Shown here: one piece after another, positions 51,931 through 61,296 of the stretch
How positions within the stretch are numbered: position 1 is the first letter of the stretch
Layout: every line of letters begins with the position of its first letter
Assembly: GCA_937775265.1 (NCBI GenBank)
Contig: CALKBV010000018.1
Location: forward strand, 1-64,000
Reading direction: 5' to 3'
Length of the DNA stretch: 64,000 nt
Origin: an uncultured Pseudomonadales bacterium
Lineage (GTDB): Bacteria > Pseudomonadota > Gammaproteobacteria > Pseudomonadales > Azotimanducaceae
Made by a program: the position numbers and the translations under genes
The notes under the pieces: generated by a model
Database searches by the model: none
What the model was told of the DNA's origin: nothing
What the model saw: only the letters and a program-made list of their open reading frames with translations

Positions 51931-53199
51931 ATGAGCGAATCATCTATCCAACTATTTAGCCCAGAAAACCTGATCGATCCATACCCGGCCTATAAAAAAT
52001 TGCGGGACGAGGCGCCGGTCCACTTCATGCCGGAAATGAATCTCCATGTTGTCACACGCTATGACTTATTGCGTGAGGCTATTAAGCGGACAGACGACTT
52101 CTCCTCAAAGTACGATCAGTTTCTCGGCGGCGCGCAGCAAATGATGTTCATGACGCTCTCGGAAGAGCAGCAGGCAGAAGCCATGGCCATCAATGAGCAA
52201 ATGGTCGAGATACCTCCGACCATGTTGACCCTCGATGAGCCCGAACATACGCAATACAGATCCCTGGTATCAAAACTGTTTACTGCCTCGCAGGTCAGGA
52301 AAAGCGAAGACAGTGTTCGCGCCGTCATCAACAAAAACATCAATGCGATGAAAGGAACAACAGCAGCAGACTTCATGAGCCTGTTTGCAGGCCCTGTTCC
52401 TCTGGAAATCATTTCGGACCGATTGGGTATTCCTGATGAAGACCGCGGGTTTTTCTATGAAGCGGCAGCAGCGGCAGCTGCTGGCCTGAAAATGGCCCCG
52501 GTTCCACCGGAAATATTGATACACAGGATGCAACTGGGTCTGGACCTGCAAAGGCTACTGATCAAGTTGATCGAAGCCCGACGGGCTGAACCCAGAGAAG
52601 ATATGATTACGATTCTGGCGAATTCAAAGCTGGAAGTAGTGGATCGCCAATTGACCCATGGCGAAATTCTGTCAGTTCTTAACCAGTTTTTGGTAGCCGG
52701 TCATGAAACAACGACCAGCACCTTTGGCTGGGGCATGTTGGCGCTCTGTGACAATCCCGCTATACAGGAAGAAATTCGCGGCGACGAGAAACGGGTCAAG
52801 ACTTTCATCGAGGAAGTACTGAGGATTGAAGCACCGGTGCAGGGGCTACCCAGGCTAGTGGCAAGAGACACGGAATTAGGCGGCTATCCGTTGAAAAAGG
52901 GCGACATGATGATGTTGCGCTACGGCGCTGCTAATCGAGATGAGCGACAGTTCGCTAACCCTGATTCTGTCGATGTTGATCGTGAGAAAGCCGGTATGCA
53001 GATGGCGTTTGGCTCCGGGGTACATCACTGCATTGGTGCGCCGCTGGCAAGGCAGGAACTGAATATTGGGTTTTATCAGCTGGTAGAACATTTCACTGAT
53101 TTTCAGCTGGATCCATCGAAGGGCCGCCCGGTAGCAGATCCCAGTTTCATCCTGCGAGGTTTACCACAATTGCACGTTAACTATAAACAGAGGCCCTAA
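51931..53199 (+). CDS. Cytochrome P450
   Basis: A 422-residue soluble bacterial P450: I-helix AGHETT (256-261), ExxR in EEVLR (294-298) and heme ligand Cys367 in FGSGVHHCIGAPLAR. It resembles the CYP families that hydroxylate hydrophobic substrates such as steroids or terpenes, but the family cannot be assigned by eye. ATG 51931 follows ACAGGA by 10 bases. Upstream residues of a longer frame are not P450-like. A ferredoxin and reductase are not adjacent. The PPOX gene starts 2 bases after its stop. Confidence 0.95.
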   Translation: MSESSIQLFSPENLIDPYPAYKKLRDEAPVHFMPEMNLHVVTRYDLLREAIKRTDDFSSKYDQFLGGAQQMMFMTLSEEQQAEAMAINEQMVEIPPTMLTLDEPEHTQYRSLVSKLFTASQVRKSEDSVRAVINKNINAMKGTTAADFMSLFAGPVPLEIISDRLGIPDEDRGFFYEAAAAAAAGLKMAPVPPEILIHRMQLGLDLQRLLIKLIEARRAEPREDMITILANSKLEVVDRQLTHGEILSVLNQFLVAGHETTTSTFGWGMLALCDNPAIQEEIRGDEKRVKTFIEEVLRIEAPVQGLPRLVARDTELGGYPLKKGDMMMLRYGAANRDERQFANPDSVDVDREKAGMQMAFGSGVHHCIGAPLARQELNIGFYQLVEHFTDFQLDPSKGRPVADPSFILRGLPQLHVNYKQRP

Positions 53200-53201
53200 A
53201 C

Positions 53202-53651
53202 ATGGTTGATGTCTCCGCAGCTGAAAAGGATGCATTTTTCGAGGAGGTAGGCAAAGCAAGTGCGGCAGCCGTTTGGAGTGCCTGGGCTACCCAGAGTCAA
53301 AATGGGCCGAGAGTTCGGATGGTTCACCCCACCTGGGAAGGTGACGTACTTTGGCTGGCGACAGGACCGAGCACGCCTAAAGCAAAGCAGATGGCAAGCA
53401 ATCCGGTGGTTGATGTTCAGTGGCAGGTTTCACCGCCAAACTTCATTCATATCATGTGTCGCGGTAACGCAAAATTATTGGTGGACGACGCTAGTCGTGC
53501 CCGCGCTTGGGAGGCACTTGACTATGACCTAAAGGGTTTTTTCCCGGGTGGCCCCACCGATCCCAACTATGTGGCCGTGAAGCTGACTCCCACACGGGTC
53601 GAATTATCAGAAATGTTTGGCTCAGTAAACAAGCGCGTCTGGCGAGCGTAA
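53202..53651 (+). CDS. PPOX-class FMN/F420-binding protein
   Basis: A 149-residue split-barrel protein: AVWSAWATQSQNGPRVRMVHPTWEGDVLWLATG, KAKQMASNPVVDVQWQVSPPNFIHIMCRGNAKLL and KLTPTRVEL. It starts 2 bases after the P450 stop, so the two are co-translated. It could supply or use electrons for the P450 pathway, or act as a flavin reductase. That is inferred from context only. Confidence 0.85.
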   Translation: MVDVSAAEKDAFFEEVGKASAAAVWSAWATQSQNGPRVRMVHPTWEGDVLWLATGPSTPKAKQMASNPVVDVQWQVSPPNFIHIMCRGNAKLLVDDASRARAWEALDYDLKGFFPGGPTDPNYVAVKLTPTRVELSEMFGSVNKRVWRA

Positions 53652-53692
53652 AAAGGGGACCGAGGGGGTTATATTCTAATCCCCTGCGTCCC
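53650..53692. terminator. Terminator between convergent transcripts
   Basis: GGGAC (53656-53660) pairs with GTCCC (53688-53692), and AGGGGGTTA pairs with TAATCCCCT inside it. On the minus strand the hairpin is followed by TTTTT (53654-53650), so it ends the DUF1330 transcript. On the plus strand the sequence after it is only moderately T-rich. Confidence 0.7.
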
Positions 53693-53732
53693 GTATAACT
53701 TTTAACTTTATGTTGCAAAGCCCGGTTGGTTG

Positions 53733-54032
53733 TTAGCCACCTGGATTCATAGACTGCGAGATAACCGAGAAGCCTTCGGTAGCTGCCAAACGCTTTCCTA
53801 CAACGGCCTGGTAGTCATCCGAGTTATACCATGCCTTCGCTTTTTCAGTATTTTCAAACTTGATGACAACGGTCTGAGGACCCGGCGAGGTGCCTTCTAT
53901 AGATTCAGAGGCAACGTCGAAAGCGACGAGCTCTGCACCATGCGCCGCGAGCGTTGGTCCAGCGCCTGCGGAGTACTCTGCGTAAAGACCCGGATCATTT
54001 ACGGTGTATTGTGCGATAAAGTAAGCGGCCAT
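53733..54032 (-). CDS. DUF1330 family protein
   Basis: A 99-residue ferredoxin-like-fold protein: AAYFIAQYTVNDPGLYAEYSAGAGPTLAAHGAEL, TVVIKFENTEKAKAWYNSDDYQAVV and the C-terminal SMNPGG. Family function is unknown. It converges with the P450-PPOX operon and diverges from the DUF938 gene. Confidence 0.9.
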   Translation of the reverse strand: MAAYFIAQYTVNDPGLYAEYSAGAGPTLAAHGAELVAFDVASESIEGTSPGPQTVVIKFENTEKAKAWYNSDDYQAVVGKRLAATEGFSVISQSMNPGG

Positions 54033-54105
54033 GTTTGCTCTCCTTTGGTATGAATGATGATTAGGTTACTGACTAAAACTTCGACAGGTAGCGAGTGTGT
54101 CATAA

Positions 54106-54750
54106 ATGGGAAATGAAGTCAGCGCCAACTTTGAGCTCTTCAATAATGCTGCGGAAAACAACCAAAAGTTCATTGCCGATGAGTTGAAGTGGCTATTAAT
54201 GCCTGGTGCGCGGGTGCTGGAAATCGGCAGTGGTTCAGGCCAGCATGCGGTGCATTTTGTAAATCAGTTAAAAGAGGTCAACTGGCAACCAGCCGATAAG
54301 GAACCTTACTTTGGCCCTTTAGAACGAAACCTGAAAGGAATCTCACTTGCAGGACTGGAAAAGCCCCTCTACCTGGATGTTGCCCAGTTCGATGTTACCG
54401 GGCGCTTCGACGCGGTATTTTGCGCCAACGTGATGCACATCATGTCCGCAGATTTAATACCCCCTATGATGGCTGGAGTAGCTAAACTGCTTGATGACGA
54501 TGGTTTGTTTATTCTTTACGGACCCTATAAGTACAAAGGCGCATTTACAACAGAATCTAATGCAGAGTTTGATGAATGGCTCAAGTCCCGCGACGTGCTC
54601 AGTGGTATTCGTGACATTGAACTCGTCCAGGATGAGGCCAGAACACGCCTTCTGGAACTGATTGAAGACCTTCCGATGCCAGCCAATAACCGGTTGCTGG
54701 TGTTTAGAAAGTTATCTGAAAATGACCATGTTATCGATTCAAGTTTCTGA
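54106..54750 (+). CDS. DUF938 family SAM-dependent methyltransferase
   Basis: A 214-residue class I methyltransferase-like protein: VLEIGSGSGQHAVHFVNQL, WQPADKEPYF, FDAVFCANVMHIM and DGLFILYGPYKYKGAFTTESNAEFDEWL, the hallmark block of DUF938. Substrate unknown. It converges with the PPOX gene at 54739 and overlaps it by 12 bases. Confidence 0.92.
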   Translation: MGNEVSANFELFNNAAENNQKFIADELKWLLMPGARVLEIGSGSGQHAVHFVNQLKEVNWQPADKEPYFGPLERNLKGISLAGLEKPLYLDVAQFDVTGRFDAVFCANVMHIMSADLIPPMMAGVAKLLDDDGLFILYGPYKYKGAFTTESNAEFDEWLKSRDVLSGIRDIELVQDEARTRLLELIEDLPMPANNRLLVFRKLSENDHVIDSSF

Positions 54751-55245
54751 GAATTTTGTGCCCGGTGCATAGTAACGCTGGTGCCAGATACCTGTTTGTG
54801 ATTCACCCTCTATAGGCATACGCCAGCTTTTAACCACGCTTTTATCCAGGGGTAATCTGTACAGAGCACGAGCCTGGTCGATTGTATTTTGGACGTAATC
54901 CTCGGCGGCATCTGCAGGCACGTATCTCTGTGCAATGCTTCGGTAAAGATCACGCCAGGCGTCATCTTCGCCAAGATCGTGGACCAATTCAGCGGCACCT
55001 TCGACAATCACCTTTCGGTACGGCAACTCTTGCTCATCGATACAAAGTGCAACACGGGGGTCATGACGCAGGCAACCAAACCATTCTGACTGTGCCCTTG
55101 GTGTAAAACAGATGCTATCTTCATGAAGCACAAACCAGATAGGAGTGACCAGCGGGCTGCCGTCAGGGCGCACGCAGGAAATTCGCATCAAAATGCCGGG
55201 TGTCTCTAGGAAAGATGTTTGTTCGTGGCTGGTTAATTTGGGCAT
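54739..55245 (-). CDS. PPOX-class split-barrel protein
   Basis: A 168-residue PPOX-fold protein: TPGILMRISCVRPDGSPLVTPIWFVLHEDSICF, WFGCLRHDPRVALCIDEQEL and KVIVEGAAELVHD. The 3' end overlaps DUF938, and the start is divergent from another PPOX gene, 58 bases apart. The two neighbours may share a promoter region and function. Confidence 0.85.
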   Translation of the reverse strand: MPKLTSHEQTSFLETPGILMRISCVRPDGSPLVTPIWFVLHEDSICFTPRAQSEWFGCLRHDPRVALCIDEQELPYRKVIVEGAAELVHDLGEDDAWRDLYRSIAQRYVPADAAEDYVQNTIDQARALYRLPLDKSVVKSWRMPIEGESQTGIWHQRYYAPGTKFSET

Positions 55246-55303
55246 AGGATCTCCGTTTATTGTCGGGCATTATGACTACCCACTCCGCATTAAGGTAAAC
55301 AGC

Positions 55304-55714
55304 ATGATTTCCGATAACGAAGTGTTCGATCAGTTTATCAGTGAATGCCGTTGGGCAGTACTAACTACGCTGCGCAAAAGTGGTAGCCCGGTTTCTTCAG
55401 TCGTTGCCTATGCACGTGATGGTGATGAGTTGGTCGTGAGTACGCCTGGAACGGCATTCAAGAGTAAGACTCTTGAAAAAGACAGTCGCGCTAATCTTTG
55501 TATCGTCCCCAATGAAGAACCGTTTAACTTCGTTTCGATAGAAGGGGACGTGACGGTCGAAAAAGAGAACCTAGTGCGCAATACGCGGTTAGTGTTCAAC
55601 AACATACAGAACACCGGGTTTGATGAACCGGAGGACTTTGAGGGCTGGCTGGAAAGTCAACAGCGAGTCATTCTGAGGATTAAACCTACCCGGGTTTATG
55701 GTGTGATCAGGTAA
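55304..55714 (+). CDS. PPOX-class, F420-type split-barrel protein
   Basis: A 136-residue protein: FISECRWAVLTTLRKSGSPVSSVVAYARDGDELVVSTPG, KSKTLEKDSRANLCIVPNEEPFNFVSIEGD and LRIKPTRVYGVIR, similar to F420-binding PPOX proteins. ATG 55304 gives the normal N-terminus. A longer in-frame reading overlaps the divergent PPOX gene and is rejected. Confidence 0.85.
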   Translation: MISDNEVFDQFISECRWAVLTTLRKSGSPVSSVVAYARDGDELVVSTPGTAFKSKTLEKDSRANLCIVPNEEPFNFVSIEGDVTVEKENLVRNTRLVFNNIQNTGFDEPEDFEGWLESQQRVILRIKPTRVYGVIR

Positions 55715-56016
55715 TGACTATCAATTGCGTTTGCAATTGCTTTATTGGGTAGGTTTTGTATTTACTGAGGTTTACTCGGCTTTTTGTTCGGGCTTGTGCT
55801 CGGGCTTCTGCAATGTTCCTGCTCTTCTCAATTTCTGTAATGCGCAAGCTTTTTTAGGGTTCGCTGGAAACTTGGTTGTATGCTTTGTTGCCCCCAGCGT
55901 GGCTGAGATTAAGGTCAGAGAGGTTTGTCCCTGGAGGCTGCATATTCACAGCGAGAAGTTGCGGGCACACCAGCTTTTGGGCTAGCTTACACATTGGACC
56001 AAAGGAATGATCAGCA
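55715..56016. other. Intergenic region before the acyl-CoA ligase
   Basis: 302 bases. A short plus-strand frame (55725-55985, 86 codons, Cys- and Phe-rich) has no Shine-Dalgarno sequence and no recognisable domain, and I do not call it a gene. No other element was seen. Confidence 0.4.
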
Positions 56017-57531
56017 ATGCATGGGATGATAATAGACTGGATAGGCCATAACGCTCATAACCAGCCCGATAATATCGCGATGATCGAGTTGCCGTCCGGC
56101 CGAACCCAGACATACGGTCAGATGCATGACCGGGTAGGCAGGGTGGCAGCGTGGCTGCAGTCCCTGGGTGTTAGAGAAGGCGACCGGGTCGGTGTGCTGG
56201 CGCCTAACTCCAGCGATACGATGGATATCCTATTTGCGACATGGCGCCTCGGTGCGGTGCACCTCGCGCTTAATTTTCGGCTCACCGCGGGTGAGCTTGA
56301 TTACATCATCGGTAATGCAGAGCCTGATGTGCTTATCTATGACCAAGAGCTTCAGGATACCGTTGACGCTCTAACAGTGCCGATCTCACATGTTGTTGAA
56401 ACTACCGGTGTGGGGGAGGAGTCTGCGTTTGAAGCAGCGATCGCGGATCAAGCACCGATAAATGAGATGGTTGAACTGATGCCGGATGATCAGTGCATGT
56501 TAATGTATTCATCGGGTACAACAGGATTACCCAAAGGCGTCATTATCACCCACGGAATGATGCTTTTTGCGCAGTACAACCTTGCAAGTCTGTATTGCGC
56601 GCAAGATATGGTCAGCCTTGCCGTCATGCCGCTATTTCATATCGGAGGATTGCAGGTGTTTACCTGCCCGGCTTTGTTTTCAGGTGGCACTGCAGTCATT
56701 ACCCGGTCATTCGATCCGGGCGCAACTTTGGATGCGATGAGCGATCCGGATTTAAACGTCACCCATTTTCTTGGCGTACCCGCGATTTTCAATGCACTTC
56801 GCGACCACCCTAAAAACAAGGATGCCGATTTTTCAAGGTTAAAAGTTTGCCTTGCAGGTGCTGAGACGGTCCCCGAAGCACTGGTTAACTGGTGGCACAA
56901 ACGTGGTGTTGTTATTCAGGAAGGCTACGGCATGACAGAAAACACGGCGAGTTGTTGCGTGCTGGGTTACGACGATGTGCCTGCGAGGGTGGGTTCAGCA
57001 GGTAAACCACTGAAACACACTCAACTTAAAATAATGAAGGAAGATGGTTCCGAAGCCGCACCTGGTGAATCCGGTGAAATCTGGACCAGGGGTCCCATTG
57101 TGACGCCGGGATACTGGCGACGGCCAGACGCGAACGAAGAAACCTTCGTGGACGGCTGGCTTCGAACAGGTGACATTGGGTCCTGCGATTCGGAAGGATT
57201 TGTTTATGTAGAAGATCGTCTGAAAGACATGTATATCTCGGGTGGTGAGAATGTATACCCTGCCGAGATAGAAAATGTACTTTATGAACTGGCTGAGATT
57301 CGTGAGGTGGCGGTCATTGGCGTGCCGGACGAAAGATGGGGTGAAATCGGTTGTGTCGTAGTGGCACTGCAGGAACAAGCCACGCTGTCTGCTGAAACCA
57401 TCTTTGAACACTGCAGGCCAAAACTGGCACGGTTTAAACAACCAGGACACGTGGTGTATGTTGATGAATTGCCGCGCAATGCAACCGGTAAAGTTTTAAA
57501 ATTTGAGTTGCGTAAATCGGTCAAGGTATAA
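56017..57531 (+). CDS. Acyl-CoA synthetase / AMP-dependent ligase
   Basis: A 504-residue ANL ligase: MYSSGTTGLPKGVIITH phosphate loop near residue 170, PLFHIGGLQVF, GYGMTENTAS, GWLRTGDIG, DRLKDMYISGGENVYPAEIE and the C-terminal lysine motif NATGKVLKFELR. It forms acyl-CoA from a carboxylate and ATP. A MaoC hydratase starts 34 bases later. It is only distantly related to the ligase at 6330, by the look of the motifs. Confidence 0.94.
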   Translation: MHGMIIDWIGHNAHNQPDNIAMIELPSGRTQTYGQMHDRVGRVAAWLQSLGVREGDRVGVLAPNSSDTMDILFATWRLGAVHLALNFRLTAGELDYIIGNAEPDVLIYDQELQDTVDALTVPISHVVETTGVGEESAFEAAIADQAPINEMVELMPDDQCMLMYSSGTTGLPKGVIITHGMMLFAQYNLASLYCAQDMVSLAVMPLFHIGGLQVFTCPALFSGGTAVITRSFDPGATLDAMSDPDLNVTHFLGVPAIFNALRDHPKNKDADFSRLKVCLAGAETVPEALVNWWHKRGVVIQEGYGMTENTASCCVLGYDDVPARVGSAGKPLKHTQLKIMKEDGSEAAPGESGEIWTRGPIVTPGYWRRPDANEETFVDGWLRTGDIGSCDSEGFVYVEDRLKDMYISGGENVYPAEIENVLYELAEIREVAVIGVPDERWGEIGCVVVALQEQATLSAETIFEHCRPKLARFKQPGHVVYVDELPRNATGKVLKFELRKSVKV

Positions 57532-57565
57532 CCGTTAAAAACCACTAGAGTCAGAGGAGCAAGAT

Positions 57566-58039
57566 ATGTCAAGCGTACTTGAAACCGCTTATGAGCAAAT
57601 GCAGGGCAGAGTAGGTGAACAAACCTCCCGAAGTGAATGGTTCGAGGTCACCCAGGATCGAATCAACGATTACGCGGATGTATCGATGGACCACCAGTGG
57701 ATACACGTGGATGTTGATCGTGCGAACAAAGAGAGCCCGTTTGGCGCACCGATTGCGCATGGCAATCTTACCCTGGCGATTATGGGGCATCTGCCTATGG
57801 CATCCGTTGCAGAGGGTCCAAAACTTGAAGGCCAAAAGCTGGGCATTAACTATGGGTTTGACCGCATCAGGTTTCCTTCACCCGTGCCTGTTGGTACCAA
57901 GGTTCGTGCGACCAGCACGTTGAAAAGAGTTGAGATTAAGGGTGGCATGCTGGAAACCATGAATGAAGTTGTCGTTGAGGCGCAAGGGACAGATAAACCC
58001 GTCTGTGTGGCAGAAAGCCTCGGAAGAATGGTGTTCTGA
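57566..58039 (+). CDS. MaoC-family (R)-hydratase
   Basis: A 157-residue hot-dog-fold hydratase: EWFEVTQDRINDYADVSMDHQWIHVDVDRA, with the D-x(4)-H hydratase motif in DVSMDHQWIH, and FGAPIAHGNLTLAIM. MaoC enzymes hydrate enoyl-CoA. Located 34 bases after the acyl-CoA ligase with GAGGAG before ATG, so the two act in succession on one acyl-CoA. Confidence 0.9.
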   Translation: MSSVLETAYEQMQGRVGEQTSRSEWFEVTQDRINDYADVSMDHQWIHVDVDRANKESPFGAPIAHGNLTLAIMGHLPMASVAEGPKLEGQKLGINYGFDRIRFPSPVPVGTKVRATSTLKRVEIKGGMLETMNEVVVEAQGTDKPVCVAESLGRMVF

Positions 58040-58106
58040 GGTGGTTATGGCAAATCGCATAAAACCATATTATGGTTAAACTAACTTCACAACGAAGGGT
58101 TACCCA

Positions 58107-58556
58107 ATGAGTATAGTAAGTGAACTTCTTGATCACAAAGGGCGAAATGTCTGGACGATCAGCGCAGACAGCAGTGTTTACGACGCGGTTGTGCTGATGT
58201 CGGAAAAGAACATTGGTGCACTGATAGTGACTAGCGATAGCTCCAAGCTTGCAGGCATCATTTCCGAGCGTGACTATGCGAGGAGCGTCGTTATAAATGA
58301 CAAGTCCAGTAAGGCCACCCTGGTGTCCGAGATCATGACAGAGGAAGTAGTGTTCGCCAAAGAAAGCACTCTTCTGGATCGTTGTATGAGTCTCATGGCC
58401 CAAAAAAAAATCCGCCACCTCCCCATTGTTGACCGACAGGGGCCGGTTGGAATGATTACCGTCGGCGATATCATGAAGACCATCATTGAAGAGCAATCAA
58501 TGACGATCGAGGAGCTGGAAACCTTCATGTTCGTCGATGAGGGCGGCGAAGGCTGA
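58107..58556 (+). CDS. CBS-domain-pair protein
   Basis: A 149-residue protein of two CBS domains: DSSVYDAVVLMSEKNIGALIVTS, SERDYARSVVINDKSSK, and in the second half VSEIMTEEVVFAKESTLLDRCMSLM followed by RHLPIVDRQGPVGMITVGDIM. Such stand-alone pairs bind adenosine ligands and sense energy. It is 67 bases downstream of MaoC on the same strand. Confidence 0.9.
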   Translation: MSIVSELLDHKGRNVWTISADSSVYDAVVLMSEKNIGALIVTSDSSKLAGIISERDYARSVVINDKSSKATLVSEIMTEEVVFAKESTLLDRCMSLMAQKKIRHLPIVDRQGPVGMITVGDIMKTIIEEQSMTIEELETFMFVDEGGEG

Positions 58557-58813
58557 TCGAGATAGTCCGCTCATCTACCTCGATACTATGTATTGACGAT
58601 AATGATACGAGGGGCCTGCTGGAAGTCATAAAGCCTGCACAAAGCTCTGTCGGTCATGTGGCCCAGATAAAAAGTAATATAAAAATGATATAAAACATAG
58701 TGATAGAGTGTTTATGTAACCTCATATCGAGGTTTTTGACGGGTGACATGAGCGGTATAATTTTGTTAAGTACGTCGCGCAAAAGCTGCGGTTGACGGTG
58801 CATAACCTGAATC

Positions 58814-59848
58814 TTAAGTGCCGACATTCAGTTGTGGCCAACCCCTCAAATTGACCAGCTTTTCGAGTTCTTCGGGGCGATAGGAGGATTCGCGTTCGTA
58901 GCGTTCCTTGACGCTTGGATGAATAAGCGTGTCGATGCCTTCCTGTTCGATAGGACGGTTCAACCGAGCCTTGAAGCGGAACAACTTGCGCCTGGACTCA
59001 TGTAACCGCGCACCAGCCCCATCTGAAAGCGCCGCTTTCAAATGCGGCTCCAGGATCAGACCCGCATCGAGAGCCTCGTCCATCATCCATCCAAGAGCGA
59101 TATCAGACACTGACTTGCCGTCCTTACCTGGCGGGTATGAACCACCAATATCGGCATGCACCCCACAGAACCAGACCTGTTTCAGATTTACGCCTGTTCT
59201 TGGACGCCAGATGGTAGGTTTAAAGTCCTCGCGTTTTTCATCAATAGCCAATCCATGTCGGGCAAACTTCACATTGCCACCCATTTTTGTATCGTAGAAC
59301 TCATCGTTGCCATCAAGTAAACCCATAATGCTGATGGGGATGCCCAGAGCACCTACGGTATCCCAGACCCCAACAAAGTGAACATTTCTGGACCGGTGGC
59401 AGTGAAACTTGCGAAAGTCCTTCGCATTGTCACCGTCAGGATGATTCTTGTTTGACGGGCTCTTATAAATCCCCCAGGCGCGGCTAATCAGGTTGGCGTC
59501 GTTGCGTTTAACGATACCGCAATTGTTGATCAGGCCGCATAGAGCCCGGACAGTGTAAGCACCGCGGCTAAAGCCAAACAGGTAAATCCGATCACCGGAC
59601 GCGTAGTTCTGGACTATGTATCGGTATCCGTCGAGGATATTCTTGTGGATGCCGCGACCCGTGGCACCGGCAATGACGCCGCTATGGTAGGAGCCTAGGC
59701 CCCAGTCATAAAACACATGCTGTTTCTTTTCACCGGAGCCGGGCGCTATCGACCTCGCGAGCTTAAGGACATTGCTCGGAAAACTTTTCTCGATGTCATC
59801 CTCGGGTCGGTTCCAGGTTCCATCTGCACATATGACAATATTTGCCAT
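58814..59848 (-). CDS. DUF2235 alpha/beta-hydrolase (phospholipase-like)
   Basis: A 344-residue hydrolase: IVICADGTWNRPEDD, nucleophile elbow GFSRGAYTVRALCGLI, VHFVGVWDTVGALGIP with the acid, and VWFCGVHADIGGSYPP with the histidine. DUF2235 includes Tle1-type type VI secretion phospholipases and stand-alone enzymes. There is no VgrG, Hcp or immunity-like neighbour here and no signal peptide, so effector function is not supported. It is transcribed alone. Confidence 0.9.
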   Translation of the reverse strand: MANIVICADGTWNRPEDDIEKSFPSNVLKLARSIAPGSGEKKQHVFYDWGLGSYHSGVIAGATGRGIHKNILDGYRYIVQNYASGDRIYLFGFSRGAYTVRALCGLINNCGIVKRNDANLISRAWGIYKSPSNKNHPDGDNAKDFRKFHCHRSRNVHFVGVWDTVGALGIPISIMGLLDGNDEFYDTKMGGNVKFARHGLAIDEKREDFKPTIWRPRTGVNLKQVWFCGVHADIGGSYPPGKDGKSVSDIALGWMMDEALDAGLILEPHLKAALSDGAGARLHESRRKLFRFKARLNRPIEQEGIDTLIHPSVKERYERESSYRPEELEKLVNLRGWPQLNVGT

Positions 59849-59937
59849 CTTCCCCGTTCCCTGAGTTGTTGATGATTGATCTTATGTTAAGACGTATTGT
59901 CCTCGCAGAATAGCAAATGAGATAGACAGCGTTAGAC

Positions 59938-61146
59938 CTAACTCGAGTGGCTTTCAAGGTGCCAGATGGAGGACGTGACACGTATCAGAACCACTGCCAG
60001 CATAATGCCTGATGCTGCAAAGAGCAGAGCACCTTCAGCGCGAAAAATTTCTACAAGATAACCATTCAACAGAGACCCAAACAGGCCAGCACCCATAAAC
60101 GAAAGCGAAAAGAACGCCATGATACGGCCTCGTTGTTCGGCCGGAGCCTGTTCCTGCATGATGCTACGAGACATGATCATGACAAGCCCGCCACTAACTC
60201 CCCAGAGGAACACAACGAAGATGAGTTCGGCGAAACTTCCTGCAAAAGCAGCACAACCGAGCAGCAAACCAGCTACTGCCAGTGACAATAATAGGGCGCG
60301 TCCTGGTCTTTTAACCCCGCCCATCCTCAGTAGCGTCATTGAGCTGAGGAACAAGCCAGCGGCATTGGCAATATTCATCCACGCGAGCTCTGACGAGGTA
60401 CCTTCATGGTTTTGCCGAATGAGCAGTGGCATGGTCACGATGTATGAGCCCATCAGAAACAATCCCATGGCAAGGTTCTGTAAAGTCACGGTGAGCAGGG
60501 CGGGGGTCGACCTGACAGTGGTGAACCCCTCAATGATTGAGTCGACTATATGTCGGGTGAACCCGACGTCCGAATGGCTGGTCGACTCGTCTACCTTTAG
60601 GGCGGCAAACGCGATAACGCCCAGCGACAGGATGGCGCTTTGGGTGCAGAGCACTGTGGTAGCGCCAAGTTGATCAGCCTTGGCTGCGATCATGAAACCC
60701 AGTATTTGGATACCAAACTGAATCATGCTGACCTTGATCACCAGTTTCTGTACCTTACCTTCCGCAAGTTTGGCCAGGAGTCCGTCCCGTGCCGGTGTTA
60801 CCAGTGCCTGCGCAGTTCCCATCCATAGTGCAAACAGGATGACTGTCTGGAAACTTAGATGACCTGTAACGATAATTAGTGTTAATCCTATTGGTCCGAG
60901 CGCCGCCGCAGATTGGCCTATGATGGCAATTAATCGGCCACCATAGCGATCAGCAAGGCTGCCACCGATCAGGATAAAAATAAGTGAAGGCAGCAGCAGG
61001 GCCATCTGGGCGACGCCAACCCGGGTTGGTGATTCATTAAGTTGAATCGTAATCAGCCAAGCAAAGACGACCATCTGGATAGCAAAGGCGAGGTACCAGG
61101 TGCTGTTGGCTAAAAGATAAAGGTTGAGTCCGTTCGGTCTAAACAC
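59938..61146 (-). CDS. MFS exporter, EntS-like
   Basis: A transporter with 12 predicted helices, 402 residues from GTG 61146: LYLLANSTWYLAFAIQMVVFAWLI as first helix and LIGGSLADRYGGRL as the loop 2-3 motif, the pattern of the enterobactin-exporter/H+ antiporter family. A longer reading from 61314 adds a hydrophilic stretch not expected before helix 1, so the GTG with GGA 7-8 bases upstream is preferred. Divergent from the GPH carrier, with 150 bases between starts. Substrate unknown. Confidence 0.85.
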   Translation of the reverse strand: MFRPNGLNLYLLANSTWYLAFAIQMVVFAWLITIQLNESPTRVGVAQMALLLPSLIFILIGGSLADRYGGRLIAIIGQSAAALGPIGLTLIIVTGHLSFQTVILFALWMGTAQALVTPARDGLLAKLAEGKVQKLVIKVSMIQFGIQILGFMIAAKADQLGATTVLCTQSAILSLGVIAFAALKVDESTSHSDVGFTRHIVDSIIEGFTTVRSTPALLTVTLQNLAMGLFLMGSYIVTMPLLIRQNHEGTSSELAWMNIANAAGLFLSSMTLLRMGGVKRPGRALLLSLAVAGLLLGCAAFAGSFAELIFVVFLWGVSGGLVMIMSRSIMQEQAPAEQRGRIMAFFSLSFMGAGLFGSLLNGYLVEIFRAEGALLFAASGIMLAVVLIRVTSSIWHLESHSS

Positions 61147-61296
61147 TGCTTTTCCAGATGAGGAACGTGCGCAATAAGGTTGGGAAGAAACTGGCACGAG
61201 AGTACTGAATATGTCGCAAGCAGCAGGTGCTCGCAAGTGTATTCTCGTTGTTGATACTTGGTGATCTGGCCGTTCGAAATAGTGTAATGTGATGAA

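Noticed and set aside
55725..55985. 86-codon Cys/Phe-rich plus-strand frame
   Set aside because: No Shine-Dalgarno sequence, no domain, and odd composition. More likely intergenic sequence.
58814..59848. Type VI secretion effector role for the DUF2235 protein
   Set aside because: No VgrG, Hcp, PAAR or immunity gene is adjacent, and the family also has many stand-alone enzymes.
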